Assembly (NCBI GenBank): GCA_018660305.1
Contig: JABJKO010000301.1
Location: forward strand, 1 to 16,908
Length of the DNA stretch: 16,908 bases
Source of the DNA: Rhodospirillaceae bacterium
GTDB lineage: Bacteria; Pseudomonadota; Alphaproteobacteria; MPNO01; UBA2964
Direction of reading: 5' to 3'
Every line of letters begins with the position of its first letter. The first letter of the stretch is position 1. This document shows, piece after piece, positions 7,464-14,166 of this stretch. The position numbers were made by a program, and so were the translations under genes. The notes beneath the pieces are model-generated. The model made no database searches. It had not been told where the DNA came from and saw nothing but the letters and a program-made list of their open reading frames with translations.

Positions 7464-8426
7464 ATGGCTTTTACCGGACTGTATTCCACCCTTTTCAGCG
7501 CACCCGACATGAAAAAAGCCCGGCGGTTCTATGCCGATTGGGGGCTTAAGAAGGTCAGCGATAGTAAAAGCGGCGTGATTTATGAAACCCAGGTGGGCAG
7601 CCGGGTGATCGTTAAACCTCTGTCGGCCAAGGACATGCCGCCGCCCGCCGCGAAAGGGATGAATTTTCGCGAGATGGTGTGGGGCGTGTCTTCCAAGAAG
7701 CACCTTGTGGAAATTCACAAGGAACTGTCGAAAGATCGCGACGTTACCGTCGACAAGGACGGTACGTTGCATTGCATCGATCCCAACAACATAGGCGTCG
7801 GGTTCCGGGTCTGGAAACCCAAGAGCAATCTCAAACTGCCGCGCACCAAAATCAATAGCTATTCTGACCAGGAGCGCGTCGATGAGGTCAGTACGTTCTA
7901 TGAGCAGGCCAGCCCCATCCGCGCCGGACATATCGGTTTTATCTTGCCTGATCTGAAGGCGGCGGAAAAATTCTACAAGGACAGGCTCGGGTTCTGGCTG
8001 TCGGACCGCTATGCCGGCGGCGCCGCCATCTTCCTGCGCTTTGCGGCGAAGAGCCAGCATCACAATTTGTTTATGATCAATAGCCGGGAAGGTATGACCA
8101 AGTACCACCACACCGCCTTCGAAGTGCGCGATATCCACGAGGTGTTTGGCGGTGGTATCGCCTTCGACAAGAAGGGCTGGGAGACCGAGGTGGGGCCGGG
8201 GCGCCATCCGATCTCGTCGGCGTATTTCTGGTACTTCAAGGATCCCTGCGAGGGTGCCGTGGAGTATTTCACCGACTCGGATTATGTCACCGAATCTTGG
8301 AAGCCTCACAACTACCGGATCAACAAATTCTCCGAATGGCATCTGGTGGACGGCATCAAACAGGTTGATGACGGGAAGATCAGGCCGTCTATGGCGGCCA
8401 ACGCGAAGCTGCAACCGGCCAAATAA
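7464..8426 (+). CDS. Two-domain VOC-fold enzyme, likely extradiol-type ring-cleavage dioxygenase
   Basis: 320 residues; GGAGG four bases before ATG 7464. Type I extradiol dioxygenases split catechol-like rings with Fe(II) and O2 and have two VOC domains, as here (about 1-118 and 152-272). The C-terminal domain carries a complete residue set: H156 (AGHIGF), H200 (QHHNLF), H216 (YHHTAFEV), H248 (GRHP), Y257 and E267 (GAVEYFTD). The spacings H248-Y257-E267 equal those I recall for BphC H241-Y250-E260, and H216-E267 differs from H210-E260 by one. The extradiol signature is matched with small deviations (Trp256 for an aliphatic residue, PCEG for PxG). The first domain lacks ligands, as in the family. 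The C-terminal 45 residues are extra and polar. A glyoxalase or non-catalytic VOC role is the alternative. Nearby FAD hydroxylase, hydrolase and FAH genes support ring catabolism. Confidence 0.85.
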   Translation: MAFTGLYSTLFSAPDMKKARRFYADWGLKKVSDSKSGVIYETQVGSRVIVKPLSAKDMPPPAAKGMNFREMVWGVSSKKHLVEIHKELSKDRDVTVDKDGTLHCIDPNNIGVGFRVWKPKSNLKLPRTKINSYSDQERVDEVSTFYEQASPIRAGHIGFILPDLKAAEKFYKDRLGFWLSDRYAGGAAIFLRFAAKSQHHNLFMINSREGMTKYHHTAFEVRDIHEVFGGGIAFDKKGWETEVGPGRHPISSAYFWYFKDPCEGAVEYFTDSDYVTESWKPHNYRINKFSEWHLVDGIKQVDDGKIRPSMAANAKLQPAK

Positions 8427-8462
8427 GCGCCATTTGCTGTAAAACTACTGGATTTTATGGAC

Positions 8463-8520
8463 TTTCGGCATGGCCCGATAATGCATTCTTTACGCTTGGT
8501 TGATTGAATCCGTGCCGAAA
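8463..8520. repeat. Imperfect 11-bp inverted repeat in the PilZ-gene leader
   Basis: TTTCGGCATGG (8463-8473) and CCGTGCCGAAA (8510-8520) are reverse complements except one position, which would be a G-U pair in RNA. They bracket 36 bases and lie 22 bases upstream of the PilZ-like start. The pair could be a leader stem or an operator; there is no T-run to make it a terminator for the VOC gene. Confidence 0.4.
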
Positions 8521-8542
8521 CGCCTGCTTTAGGGATCGGCAG

Positions 8543-8971
8543 ATGAAAATAGTCGGCACCACCATCAATGAGCGGCGGCGTGACAGCCGTCCCAAACTGC
8601 CCCCCATCAAGGTTCAGATTGATGGCAAGGTCTATGCCACGTCGGAATGGACCCTCGGTGGGTTCCTGATTGACAAATATGTGGGCAGCCGACGGGCCGG
8701 CGGGATCATGACCATGATCGTTCTGGTGGAGGTCGAAGACCAGAAATTCGAACACTTCGTCGACGCCCAGGTCGTCCGTATCGATCGCGACAGACTGACC
8801 ATGGCCGCAAAATTCATCGAGATGGATCCCGACACCATCGAGACCCTCGATGGCTGGCTCACCGGCCGTCTGCGCCGCAAGATCAAGAAAGACCAGGAGG
8901 CGGCGCAGGGGCTGGCCCGTAAAACGGCTCAGAAGAAAGCCAAGAGGACCGCAAAGCCCAAAGCGCGCTAG
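8543..8971 (+). CDS. PilZ-domain-like protein with basic C-terminal tail
   Basis: 142 residues from ATG 8543, with AGGGA about 7 bases upstream; an in-frame TTG at 8504 is rejected because it has no ribosome-binding site and precedes the domain. PilZ domains bind cyclic di-GMP through RxxxR and [D/N]xSxxG. Here R12-x-x-x-R16 is intact, but the second motif reads EWTLGG (35-40), with Glu for Asp/Asn and Thr for Ser, so binding is uncertain. The rest (YATSEWTLGGFLID, FVDAQVVRID, LTMAAKFIEM) follows the PilZ beta-barrel pattern. From about residue 109 the chain becomes Lys/Arg/Ala-rich (RRKIKKDQ, KKAKRTAKPKAR), perhaps a nucleic-acid or membrane contact. It converges with the FAH gene with only two bases between the stop codons, and a GCGCTAGCGC palindrome covers its stop. 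No signal peptide or membrane segment. Confidence 0.72.
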   Translation: MKIVGTTINERRRDSRPKLPPIKVQIDGKVYATSEWTLGGFLIDKYVGSRRAGGIMTMIVLVEVEDQKFEHFVDAQVVRIDRDRLTMAAKFIEMDPDTIETLDGWLTGRLRRKIKKDQEAAQGLARKTAQKKAKRTAKPKAR

Positions 8972-8973
8972 CG

Positions 8974-9837
8974 CTACGCGTTTTGGTCCCGGACGGGGAC
9001 GTCCATTTCGCCGATACCTTCAAAGGTCAGATGCATGACATCGCCGTCCTTGACCCGGCTCACGCCGGCGCAGGTGCCGGACATGATGATATCGCCGGGA
9101 TGCAGCGTATAGAATTTTGACGCCCAGACGATCTGACCGGGAAGGTCGAGGATCAGGTTCTTGGTGTTGTTCTCCTGGCGGATTTCATTATCGATGGTGA
9201 GTGAGAAATCCAGATTGCCGGGCTCGGCGATCTCGTCGGCCGTTACCATCCACGGACCCAGCACGGCATAGGTGTCCACCGATTTCCGGAAGCTCCGGTC
9301 TTCCTTGCCACGGACCACCATGTCCAGCGCGATCGCCCAGCCGGCCACATTACTCATGGCGTCTTCATAGGAGACATCGCTGCACTTCTTCCCGATGATC
9401 ATGCCCAACTCCGCCTCATGATCGGTACGGCGGTCGGGGAACCGGAGATCAACGCCTTCCGAGGGGCCGATCAGCGCGCTGTTGGCTTTGAGGAACAGCC
9501 CTTGGTCTTCCATCTTGCGCGGTGGTCCGCCAAATGAAATGCCTTGGTCCGCGCGGGCTTCGTCGGCATGGTCCTGATAGTTCTGCGGCACGCCGATGAC
9601 CTTGGTTGGATTGGCGACGGGACTGAGGAACTTGCAATCGGCGACAGGAATGCCCTCGGCGCTGTCGGCGAGCTTTTCCATCTTGGGGCGCAGGCTGTCG
9701 AGATTGCTGACAATCGCGTCGCCGCGCGGAAAGGCGTATTGGTAGGAGGGTAGATCGTCGAGCGCGGCGGTGACGTCATAGACCACATCGTCGCGGACCA
9801 CACCGACCCGGTTGTCGTTAAAGCGGCAGAATTTCAT
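8974..9837 (-). CDS. Fumarylacetoacetate hydrolase (FAH) family enzyme
   Basis: 287 residues from ATG 9837-9835, with GGGAGA about 8 bases upstream. Family members are Mg2+/Mn2+ enzymes acting late in aromatic degradation: acylpyruvate hydrolases, 2-hydroxymuconate-type isomerases and decarboxylases, 2-oxo-pentenoate hydratase relatives. Seen: an N-terminal small domain (1-72), GVPQNYQDHADE (82-93) matching the family's N-Y-x-x-H lid motif, metal ligands E141 and E143 in DHEAELGMIIGK and D172 in ALDMVVRGK, and the core block DTYAVLGPWMV (188-198), LPGQIVWASKFYTLHPGDII and GTCAGV. Complete, with no missing metal ligand. It is the second gene of a minus-strand operon, 31 bases after the alpha/beta hydrolase. 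The exact reaction cannot be set by motif; isomerase or hydrolase of a ring-cleavage product is most likely. Confidence 0.9.
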   Translation of the reverse strand: MKFCRFNDNRVGVVRDDVVYDVTAALDDLPSYQYAFPRGDAIVSNLDSLRPKMEKLADSAEGIPVADCKFLSPVANPTKVIGVPQNYQDHADEARADQGISFGGPPRKMEDQGLFLKANSALIGPSEGVDLRFPDRRTDHEAELGMIIGKKCSDVSYEDAMSNVAGWAIALDMVVRGKEDRSFRKSVDTYAVLGPWMVTADEIAEPGNLDFSLTIDNEIRQENNTKNLILDLPGQIVWASKFYTLHPGDIIMSGTCAGVSRVKDGDVMHLTFEGIGEMDVPVRDQNA

Positions 9838-9868
9838 TTGTCGTCTCCCTGTTTACTGAATTGCCGGC

Positions 9869-10978
9869 TTAGAGCCGTTCCTCGAGCCAGTCGAGCATGA
9901 AGGGTACGTTATAGCCCCACATGTCATGGCTGCAATGCATGGCACCGCCATTTCCGTCCTTACCGTCATAGAGCCTAAGTGTCTTGTCGGTGGAACCGAT
10001 TTCCTCATAAAGACGCTTGGCGCCTTCCACATGCATCAGATGATCGTCTTCGCCGTGGGAAATCAGGGTCGGGCAGGTGATGTTCTGCGCGATTCCTTCC
10101 ATGGTGAATTCGGCGAGCCGCCGCTTGGCTTCCGCCTCATCGACACCGCCCAGCAGTCGCTGCAGAACCGGCCGCAGCCCTTCGCACCATTCATAGACAT
10201 CGGTCAGGATGTTGTAACAGCCGGACCAGCCCACCAGCGCTTTCAGCCGGGGCTCGAAGGCGGCCGCGCGCGGCGCGTAATAGCCGGCGAGGCTGATCCC
10301 CATCAGGGCAATGCGGTCGGCATCCACTTCGGGTCGGTCGACCAGATAGTCGATACAGGGCTTGGTGGGGACTTCGTAATCGGGCCGCGTCTCGATGCCT
10401 TTCAGATACATGGATGAGCCTCTGCCCGGGGTGTCGACGAGAAGCAGGGCCCAGCCGCGGTCGAGGATCTGACGCCCCGAGAAATAGATTTCCTCGGCGA
10501 ATGCGTCGGCCCCGCCGATCAGGAACACCGCCGGCCATTTGCCCGGTGCCGGATTGGCCGGGTGGCAGAAATAGCCGTCATAGGTCTCGTCGCCGCATTT
10601 GACCTCGATGATCTCCATCTTGGGCGTGCTCAGCCGCGCGGCGTTACGAAAATTCTCCTGGCTCTTGGCGAAGCACTGCGCCCGCTTGGGATCGAACCCG
10701 GTGAGAAACACGTCGGCCATCCGGTAATACTGGTTGGCGTGAAAAAAATTGTTCATGGCGGTGCGCTTGTTGCCCGCCGCCAGCGCATCCGTGGCGCGCT
10801 TTTCGGTTTGCGCTCCCAGAGCCAGCCATTCCCGTTCCCAGCTTTCCTTGTCACCGAACTCGATTCGTTTGGCGCAGCGTGCGATATCGAACACATCGCC
10901 GCCGCCCTGCTGCGCTTCCGCGACCAGACGAAGGGTTTGCGATGCAAACGGACTTGTGGGCTCAAAAAACTCGAACAT
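9869..10978 (-). CDS. Alpha/beta hydrolase resembling 2,6-dihydroxypseudooxynicotine hydrolase
   Basis: 369 residues from ATG 10978-10976, with GAGGGAG just upstream; a longer frame from 11047 has no ribosome-binding site. The C-C or acyl hydrolases of this family have an N-terminal helical segment (about 45-115, with AMNNFFHANQYYRMADVF) over an alpha/beta core. Seen: oxyanion/strand motif VFLIGGADAF (151-160), VDTPGRGSS (181-189), nucleophile elbow GISLAG with S229, acid D311 or D312 in SHGEDDHLM, and H348 in GGAMHCSHD. Length and residue spacing are close to the nicotine-pathway hydrolase as I recall it. Odd: the elbow is GxSxA rather than GxSxG, and D158 lies where that enzyme has an essential Glu. 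An acylaminoacyl-peptidase or FrsA-like esterase is the alternative. First gene of the operon with the FAH enzyme; diverges from the TAXI binding protein. Confidence 0.85.
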   Translation of the reverse strand: MFEFFEPTSPFASQTLRLVAEAQQGGGDVFDIARCAKRIEFGDKESWEREWLALGAQTEKRATDALAAGNKRTAMNNFFHANQYYRMADVFLTGFDPKRAQCFAKSQENFRNAARLSTPKMEIIEVKCGDETYDGYFCHPANPAPGKWPAVFLIGGADAFAEEIYFSGRQILDRGWALLLVDTPGRGSSMYLKGIETRPDYEVPTKPCIDYLVDRPEVDADRIALMGISLAGYYAPRAAAFEPRLKALVGWSGCYNILTDVYEWCEGLRPVLQRLLGGVDEAEAKRRLAEFTMEGIAQNITCPTLISHGEDDHLMHVEGAKRLYEEIGSTDKTLRLYDGKDGNGGAMHCSHDMWGYNVPFMLDWLEERL

Positions 10979-11140
10979 GTCTCCCTCAGGTTTGTTCTTT
11001 TGTGTGGTGTCTATTTTGACAGTTTTCTCCGAGAGCAGAAGGGGCAATTCCCTAATTTTCCAATATGGACCCGGTTGACATAAGGGGAGACCGCAGTGCC
11101 CAATACGGCTTTACCGACAAGAATATTGGGAGAGAAGAAT
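10979..11140. promoter_or_regulatory. Divergent promoter region between the catabolic operon and the TAXI-TRAP genes
   Basis: These 162 bases separate two divergent transcription units. TGTCTATTTTGACA (11008-11021) is a small inverted repeat (TGTC, 6-base spacer, GACA) just upstream of the hydrolase, and its minus-strand reading TGTCAAAATAGA also occurs before the TonB receptor. A TTGACA (11075-11080) faces the TRAP side but no matching -10 is clear. A shared control of uptake and catabolism is inferred from the arrangement. Confidence 0.4.
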
Positions 11141-12154
11141 ATGAGACAGGTTACCCGATTTGCCGCTTATGGCGCGGCCGCCCTGGCGCTCGCGGTTTCC
11201 ACCGCCGCCGAAGCGAAGATGAAACGCATCACCATCGGTTCGAACCGGCAGGGCTCCGTGTTCTATTTGCTGTCTAGCTCATTTGCCAAACAGTTACAGC
11301 AGCAGCTCAAGGTCCGGACAACGGCACAGCCCCACGCTGGCTCGACGGTTTATATGGCCGTGGTCAATAAGGGCGAAATGACCCTTGGTTTGAACAATTC
11401 CATGGATTCCGGCGCCGCGGTCCGCGGCGGGGCACCGTTCAAGAAAAAGCTCAAGCATATTCGCGCCATCGCCATGGTTTGGACCATTCCCTACGGTTTC
11501 ATGGTCAAGGCCAATTCAGGCATCAAGACGGTTGCCGATCTGAAGGGCAAGACGGTGGTCACCACAACCGGGCCTATCGTGAGCCTGTCCAATCTCAATA
11601 TCGCTTATCTGCATTCCGGTGGATTGTCCGTCAAAGACATCAGGGGCATAAAATCCGGCGGGATCGTCGACAATATCACCAAGGTGGTCGAGGGCCGCGC
11701 CGATGCGGCCGCCATGTCGCCCGGCATGCCGGCCGTGCGCAAGGCCCATGCGACGGTACCCGGCGGTATGCGGTTCCTGCCGCTGGGCGCTGGCGGCAGC
11801 GATGCCTTTCTGGCGCGGGAAGTTCCGGGTGCGAAATCCAAGGTTCTTAAACCCAGCAAGCGCATGCCGTTCCTGAGCGAAACCACCCGGGTCGCCGCGT
11901 TCGACGCTTATCTGAATGCCGGCAAGCAGGTATCCAGCGGTGATGCCTATAAGATAATCAAGGTGCTGCACACCCGGTGGAAAACCATGCAGAAATCGGT
12001 GGGTCCGTTGCGGCCGCTTCATATGAACAAGATCGCACCGCCCACCAATCCGCACCCCTACCATCCGGGTGTTGTAAAATATCTGAAGGAAAAGGGCCTG
12101 TGGTCGGCCGCCAACGAAAAGCAGCAGAAGGCCGTCCTGGCTGAGATCAGGTAA
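11141..12154 (+). CDS. TAXI-family TRAP transporter solute-binding protein
   Basis: 337 residues from ATG 11141; an in-frame GTG at 11096 is rejected because ATG 11141 has a GGGAGAGAAG ribosome-binding stretch and directly starts a signal peptide (MRQVTRFAAY, Ala-rich core, cleavage after AEA, residue 25). The periplasmic protein captures a substrate, commonly an organic acid or amino acid, for a TRAP permease driven by an ion gradient. Seen: the family start KRITIGSNRQGSVFY (28-42), QPHAGSTVYMAVVNKGEMTLG, a central segment beginning VADLKGKTVV, then GGIVDNITKVVEGRADAA, and a C-terminal KIAPPTNPHPYHPGVVKYLKE-type block typical of TAXI proteins. The gene lies 45 bases before the fused permease, in the usual order. 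Substrate not determinable; the divergent hydrolase/FAH operon points to an aromatic or related acid. Confidence 0.92.
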   Translation: MRQVTRFAAYGAAALALAVSTAAEAKMKRITIGSNRQGSVFYLLSSSFAKQLQQQLKVRTTAQPHAGSTVYMAVVNKGEMTLGLNNSMDSGAAVRGGAPFKKKLKHIRAIAMVWTIPYGFMVKANSGIKTVADLKGKTVVTTTGPIVSLSNLNIAYLHSGGLSVKDIRGIKSGGIVDNITKVVEGRADAAAMSPGMPAVRKAHATVPGGMRFLPLGAGGSDAFLAREVPGAKSKVLKPSKRMPFLSETTRVAAFDAYLNAGKQVSSGDAYKIIKVLHTRWKTMQKSVGPLRPLHMNKIAPPTNPHPYHPGVVKYLKEKGLWSAANEKQQKAVLAEIR

Positions 12155-12183
12155 GCCAGCATTTTTGTTATTAAAGACGCGTA

Positions 12184-12240
12184 ACGCACAGGACCGGGCA
12201 TGATCGACAAGATTTGTCACTTGGTCCTGTGCATTTTTCT
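12184..12240 (+). promoter_or_regulatory. Nested hairpin over the permease ribosome-binding site and start, followed by a T-run
   Basis: GCACAGGACC (12186-12195) and GGTCCTGTGC (12223-12232) form a perfect 10-bp stem. Inside the loop, GACAA (12206-12210) and TTGTC (12214-12218) form a second 5-bp stem around GAT. The 5' arm contains AGGA (12190-12193), the only good Shine-Dalgarno for ATG 12200, and the start codon lies between the stems. The outer stem is followed by ATTTTTCT. The element could sequester the start, attenuate transcription, or protect the upstream binding-protein mRNA. Confidence 0.65.
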
Positions 12241-14092
12241 GGCCCTGATGCCGATAATCGGGATTCTCTGGATTCTCTCGGTCCCGGATTATTTCGAAAT
12301 GGGCCTGGTATCGGAACAGGTCATCGTGCTCGTCCTCGGTCTCGCAACCGGGGCGGCCATTCTCAAACATCCTTATGGCGAAAAAGCGGGCGTCCTGGAA
12401 CTTGTCTTGGCGATTTTGGCCGCCGGTGCCTGGTTCTGGATGTCGTTTAATCTCCAGCAATGGTACTACGACATGGCCGAGCGGCCTCCCCGCATGTGGG
12501 TGCCAGGCGTGTTTGCCATCCTGCTCATGATGGAGGGCATCCGCAAAGCAGCCGGCGGGATTATCGCCGGGCTGGTTTGGGTGATGCTGATCTACGGCTT
12601 TTTTGGCAACGTCCTGCCCGGCGCCCTTGAAGCGGAAGTCTTCCCGCCGACCAAAACAATCGTCCATCTCTATGCCGACCCCAACGGTATTCCAGGACTC
12701 GTGCTGCGCATTGTTGTCGAACTTGTTCTCGCCTTCATTATCTTCGGCAAGATGATGGATGTGTCGGGTGCCATGAAGTTCGTGAACGATCTGTCACTGG
12801 GCCTGATGGGCCACCGCCGGGGTGGTCCCGCCAAGGTGGCCGTGGTCGCATCGTCGGCCTTTGGTTCCATATCCGGGTCCACTGTCGCCAATATCATGTC
12901 CACCGGGGTGGTCACTATCCCGATGATGAAGGAAACCGGTTTCCAGCCGAAATATGCCGCCGCAATCGAAGCGGTTGCCTCCAATGGCGGACAGATTGCC
13001 CCGCCGGTGATGGGGGCGACGGCTTTTATCATCGCGGAATTTCTTGAAATTCCCTATGGCGAGGTGGCGCTGGCCGCGCTGTTGCCGGCGATCCTTTATT
13101 TTCTCGTTCTATTCATGCAGGTCGACGGGGTGGCGGTCCGGTTCGGGATCAAGGGCCTGTCCAAGGAGCAACTGCCCAAGGTCGGCGCAGTGTTGGCTGC
13201 GGGCTGGGTCTTTCTGGTACCGCTGGCGGTGATGATCTATGTCCTCATCGGGCTCGGATACCGCGCTGGCCTCGCGGGCATGTATGCCTGTGGTCTGCTT
13301 TTGATTCTGATGATCGTGCGCAACCGACGGCTGCCCAGCAAAGAAGAGTGGCACGGGTTCTTCATCGGAGGTGGCGAGAATCTGGTGCCGCTTGTAATGA
13401 TTGCCGGTGGCGCCGGGATCATCATCGGGCTGATGAACAGCACCGGTCTTGCCTTCCAGTTGTCACTGGGTCTGACCGAGGTGGCGCAGGCCTACGGCAT
13501 CCTGGCCATGCTGCTGCTGACCGCCTTTATCTGCATATTGCTCGGCATGGGCATGCCCACGGCGGCGGTTTATGTGGTGCTGGTCTCGATCATTGCCCCG
13601 GCCCTGATCGAGATGAAAATCCCCGAACTCTCGGCCCACATGTTCATTTTCTATTTTGGGCTTCTCAGCATGCTAACGCCACCGGTGGCGGTTGCCAGTA
13701 TGGTGGCGGCCCAGGTGGCGGGCAGCGATATGTGGCGCACCGGCCTGATCGGGCTTCAACTGGCGGTCGCCGCGTTCCTTATGCCCTTCCTGTGGGCCTA
13801 TAACCCGGCTTTGCTGGGGCAGGGAACCTGGCAGGAAATAACATTTGTGACCATAACCTGCGTTGTTGCCGGTATGCTGGTCGGCCAGATGTCCATGGTG
13901 ATGGGACGCAGCGCGCTTGGGACGCTCTCCGGGTTCGGGTTTCTGGTGGGGGCCATTATCATCGGCAGCGCGACACTCTGGATTGGCCCCGCCGATCCCC
14001 TGACGCTGATTCCGTCGGGTGCCGGCCTTTTGGTCGTCTGGCTGATGCGTGGCTGGCGGGCGCGACTGGCGGACGCGTCGCAGCCGGCATAG
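12200..14092 (+). CDS. TRAP transporter fused permease (DctQM-type, TAXI class)
   Basis: 630 residues, inner membrane, with many hydrophobic segments: a short Q-like N-terminal part (about 1-150) and a long M part. The M subunit carries substrate across the membrane with Na+ or H+ symport. Seen: the diagnostic M-domain stretch with SSAFGSISGSTVANIM (218-233), TIPMMKETGFQPKYAAA (239-255) and ASNGGQIAPPVMGATAF (260-276), and later a LLGMGMPTAAVYVV loop and TPPVAVAS. ATG 12200 has AGGA six bases upstream, but this sits in an RNA stem (see 12184-12240). The fused architecture is standard for TAXI systems and pairs with the binding protein immediately upstream. Ends 26 bases before a strong terminator. 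Complete. Confidence 0.95.
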   Translation: MIDKICHLVLCIFLALMPIIGILWILSVPDYFEMGLVSEQVIVLVLGLATGAAILKHPYGEKAGVLELVLAILAAGAWFWMSFNLQQWYYDMAERPPRMWVPGVFAILLMMEGIRKAAGGIIAGLVWVMLIYGFFGNVLPGALEAEVFPPTKTIVHLYADPNGIPGLVLRIVVELVLAFIIFGKMMDVSGAMKFVNDLSLGLMGHRRGGPAKVAVVASSAFGSISGSTVANIMSTGVVTIPMMKETGFQPKYAAAIEAVASNGGQIAPPVMGATAFIIAEFLEIPYGEVALAALLPAILYFLVLFMQVDGVAVRFGIKGLSKEQLPKVGAVLAAGWVFLVPLAVMIYVLIGLGYRAGLAGMYACGLLLILMIVRNRRLPSKEEWHGFFIGGGENLVPLVMIAGGAGIIIGLMNSTGLAFQLSLGLTEVAQAYGILAMLLLTAFICILLGMGMPTAAVYVVLVSIIAPALIEMKIPELSAHMFIFYFGLLSMLTPPVAVASMVAAQVAGSDMWRTGLIGLQLAVAAFLMPFLWAYNPALLGQGTWQEITFVTITCVVAGMLVGQMSMVMGRSALGTLSGFGFLVGAIIIGSATLWIGPADPLTLIPSGAGLLVVWLMRGWRARLADASQPA

Positions 14093-14117
14093 CAATGCGT
14101 CCTTCCGGCAACGTAAA

Positions 14118-14152
14118 CCCCCGCCACTTTCATGGCGGGGTTTCTTGTTTTT
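14118..14152 (+). terminator. Rho-independent terminator of the TAXI-TRAP operon
   Basis: CCCCGCCA (14119-14126) pairs perfectly with TGGCGGGG (14133-14140) around a six-base loop, followed by TTTCTTGTTTTT (14141-14152). The upstream AAA (14115-14117) can extend the stem. The T-run favours the plus strand; on the minus strand only three Ts follow, so it is at best a weak terminator for the convergent binding-protein gene. Confidence 0.9.
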
Positions 14153-14166
14153 AAGTTTTGGCTCTC

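Noticed and set aside
7317..8414. 365-codon open frame on the minus strand opposite the VOC gene
   Set aside because: Exact antisense to a gene with a full catalytic residue set; no domain recognised in its product.
8960..8990. GCGCTAGCGC palindrome over the PilZ stop as a bidirectional terminator
   Set aside because: The palindrome has no loop and only a short TTTT further downstream; it may be a chance effect of the codons present.
11516..12667. 383-codon open frame on the minus strand opposite the TAXI binding protein and permease start
   Set aside because: It lies antisense to two well-supported genes, its product is low-complexity His/Asp/Gly-rich with no recognisable domain, and no ribosome-binding site supports it; it is a GC-rich codon shadow.
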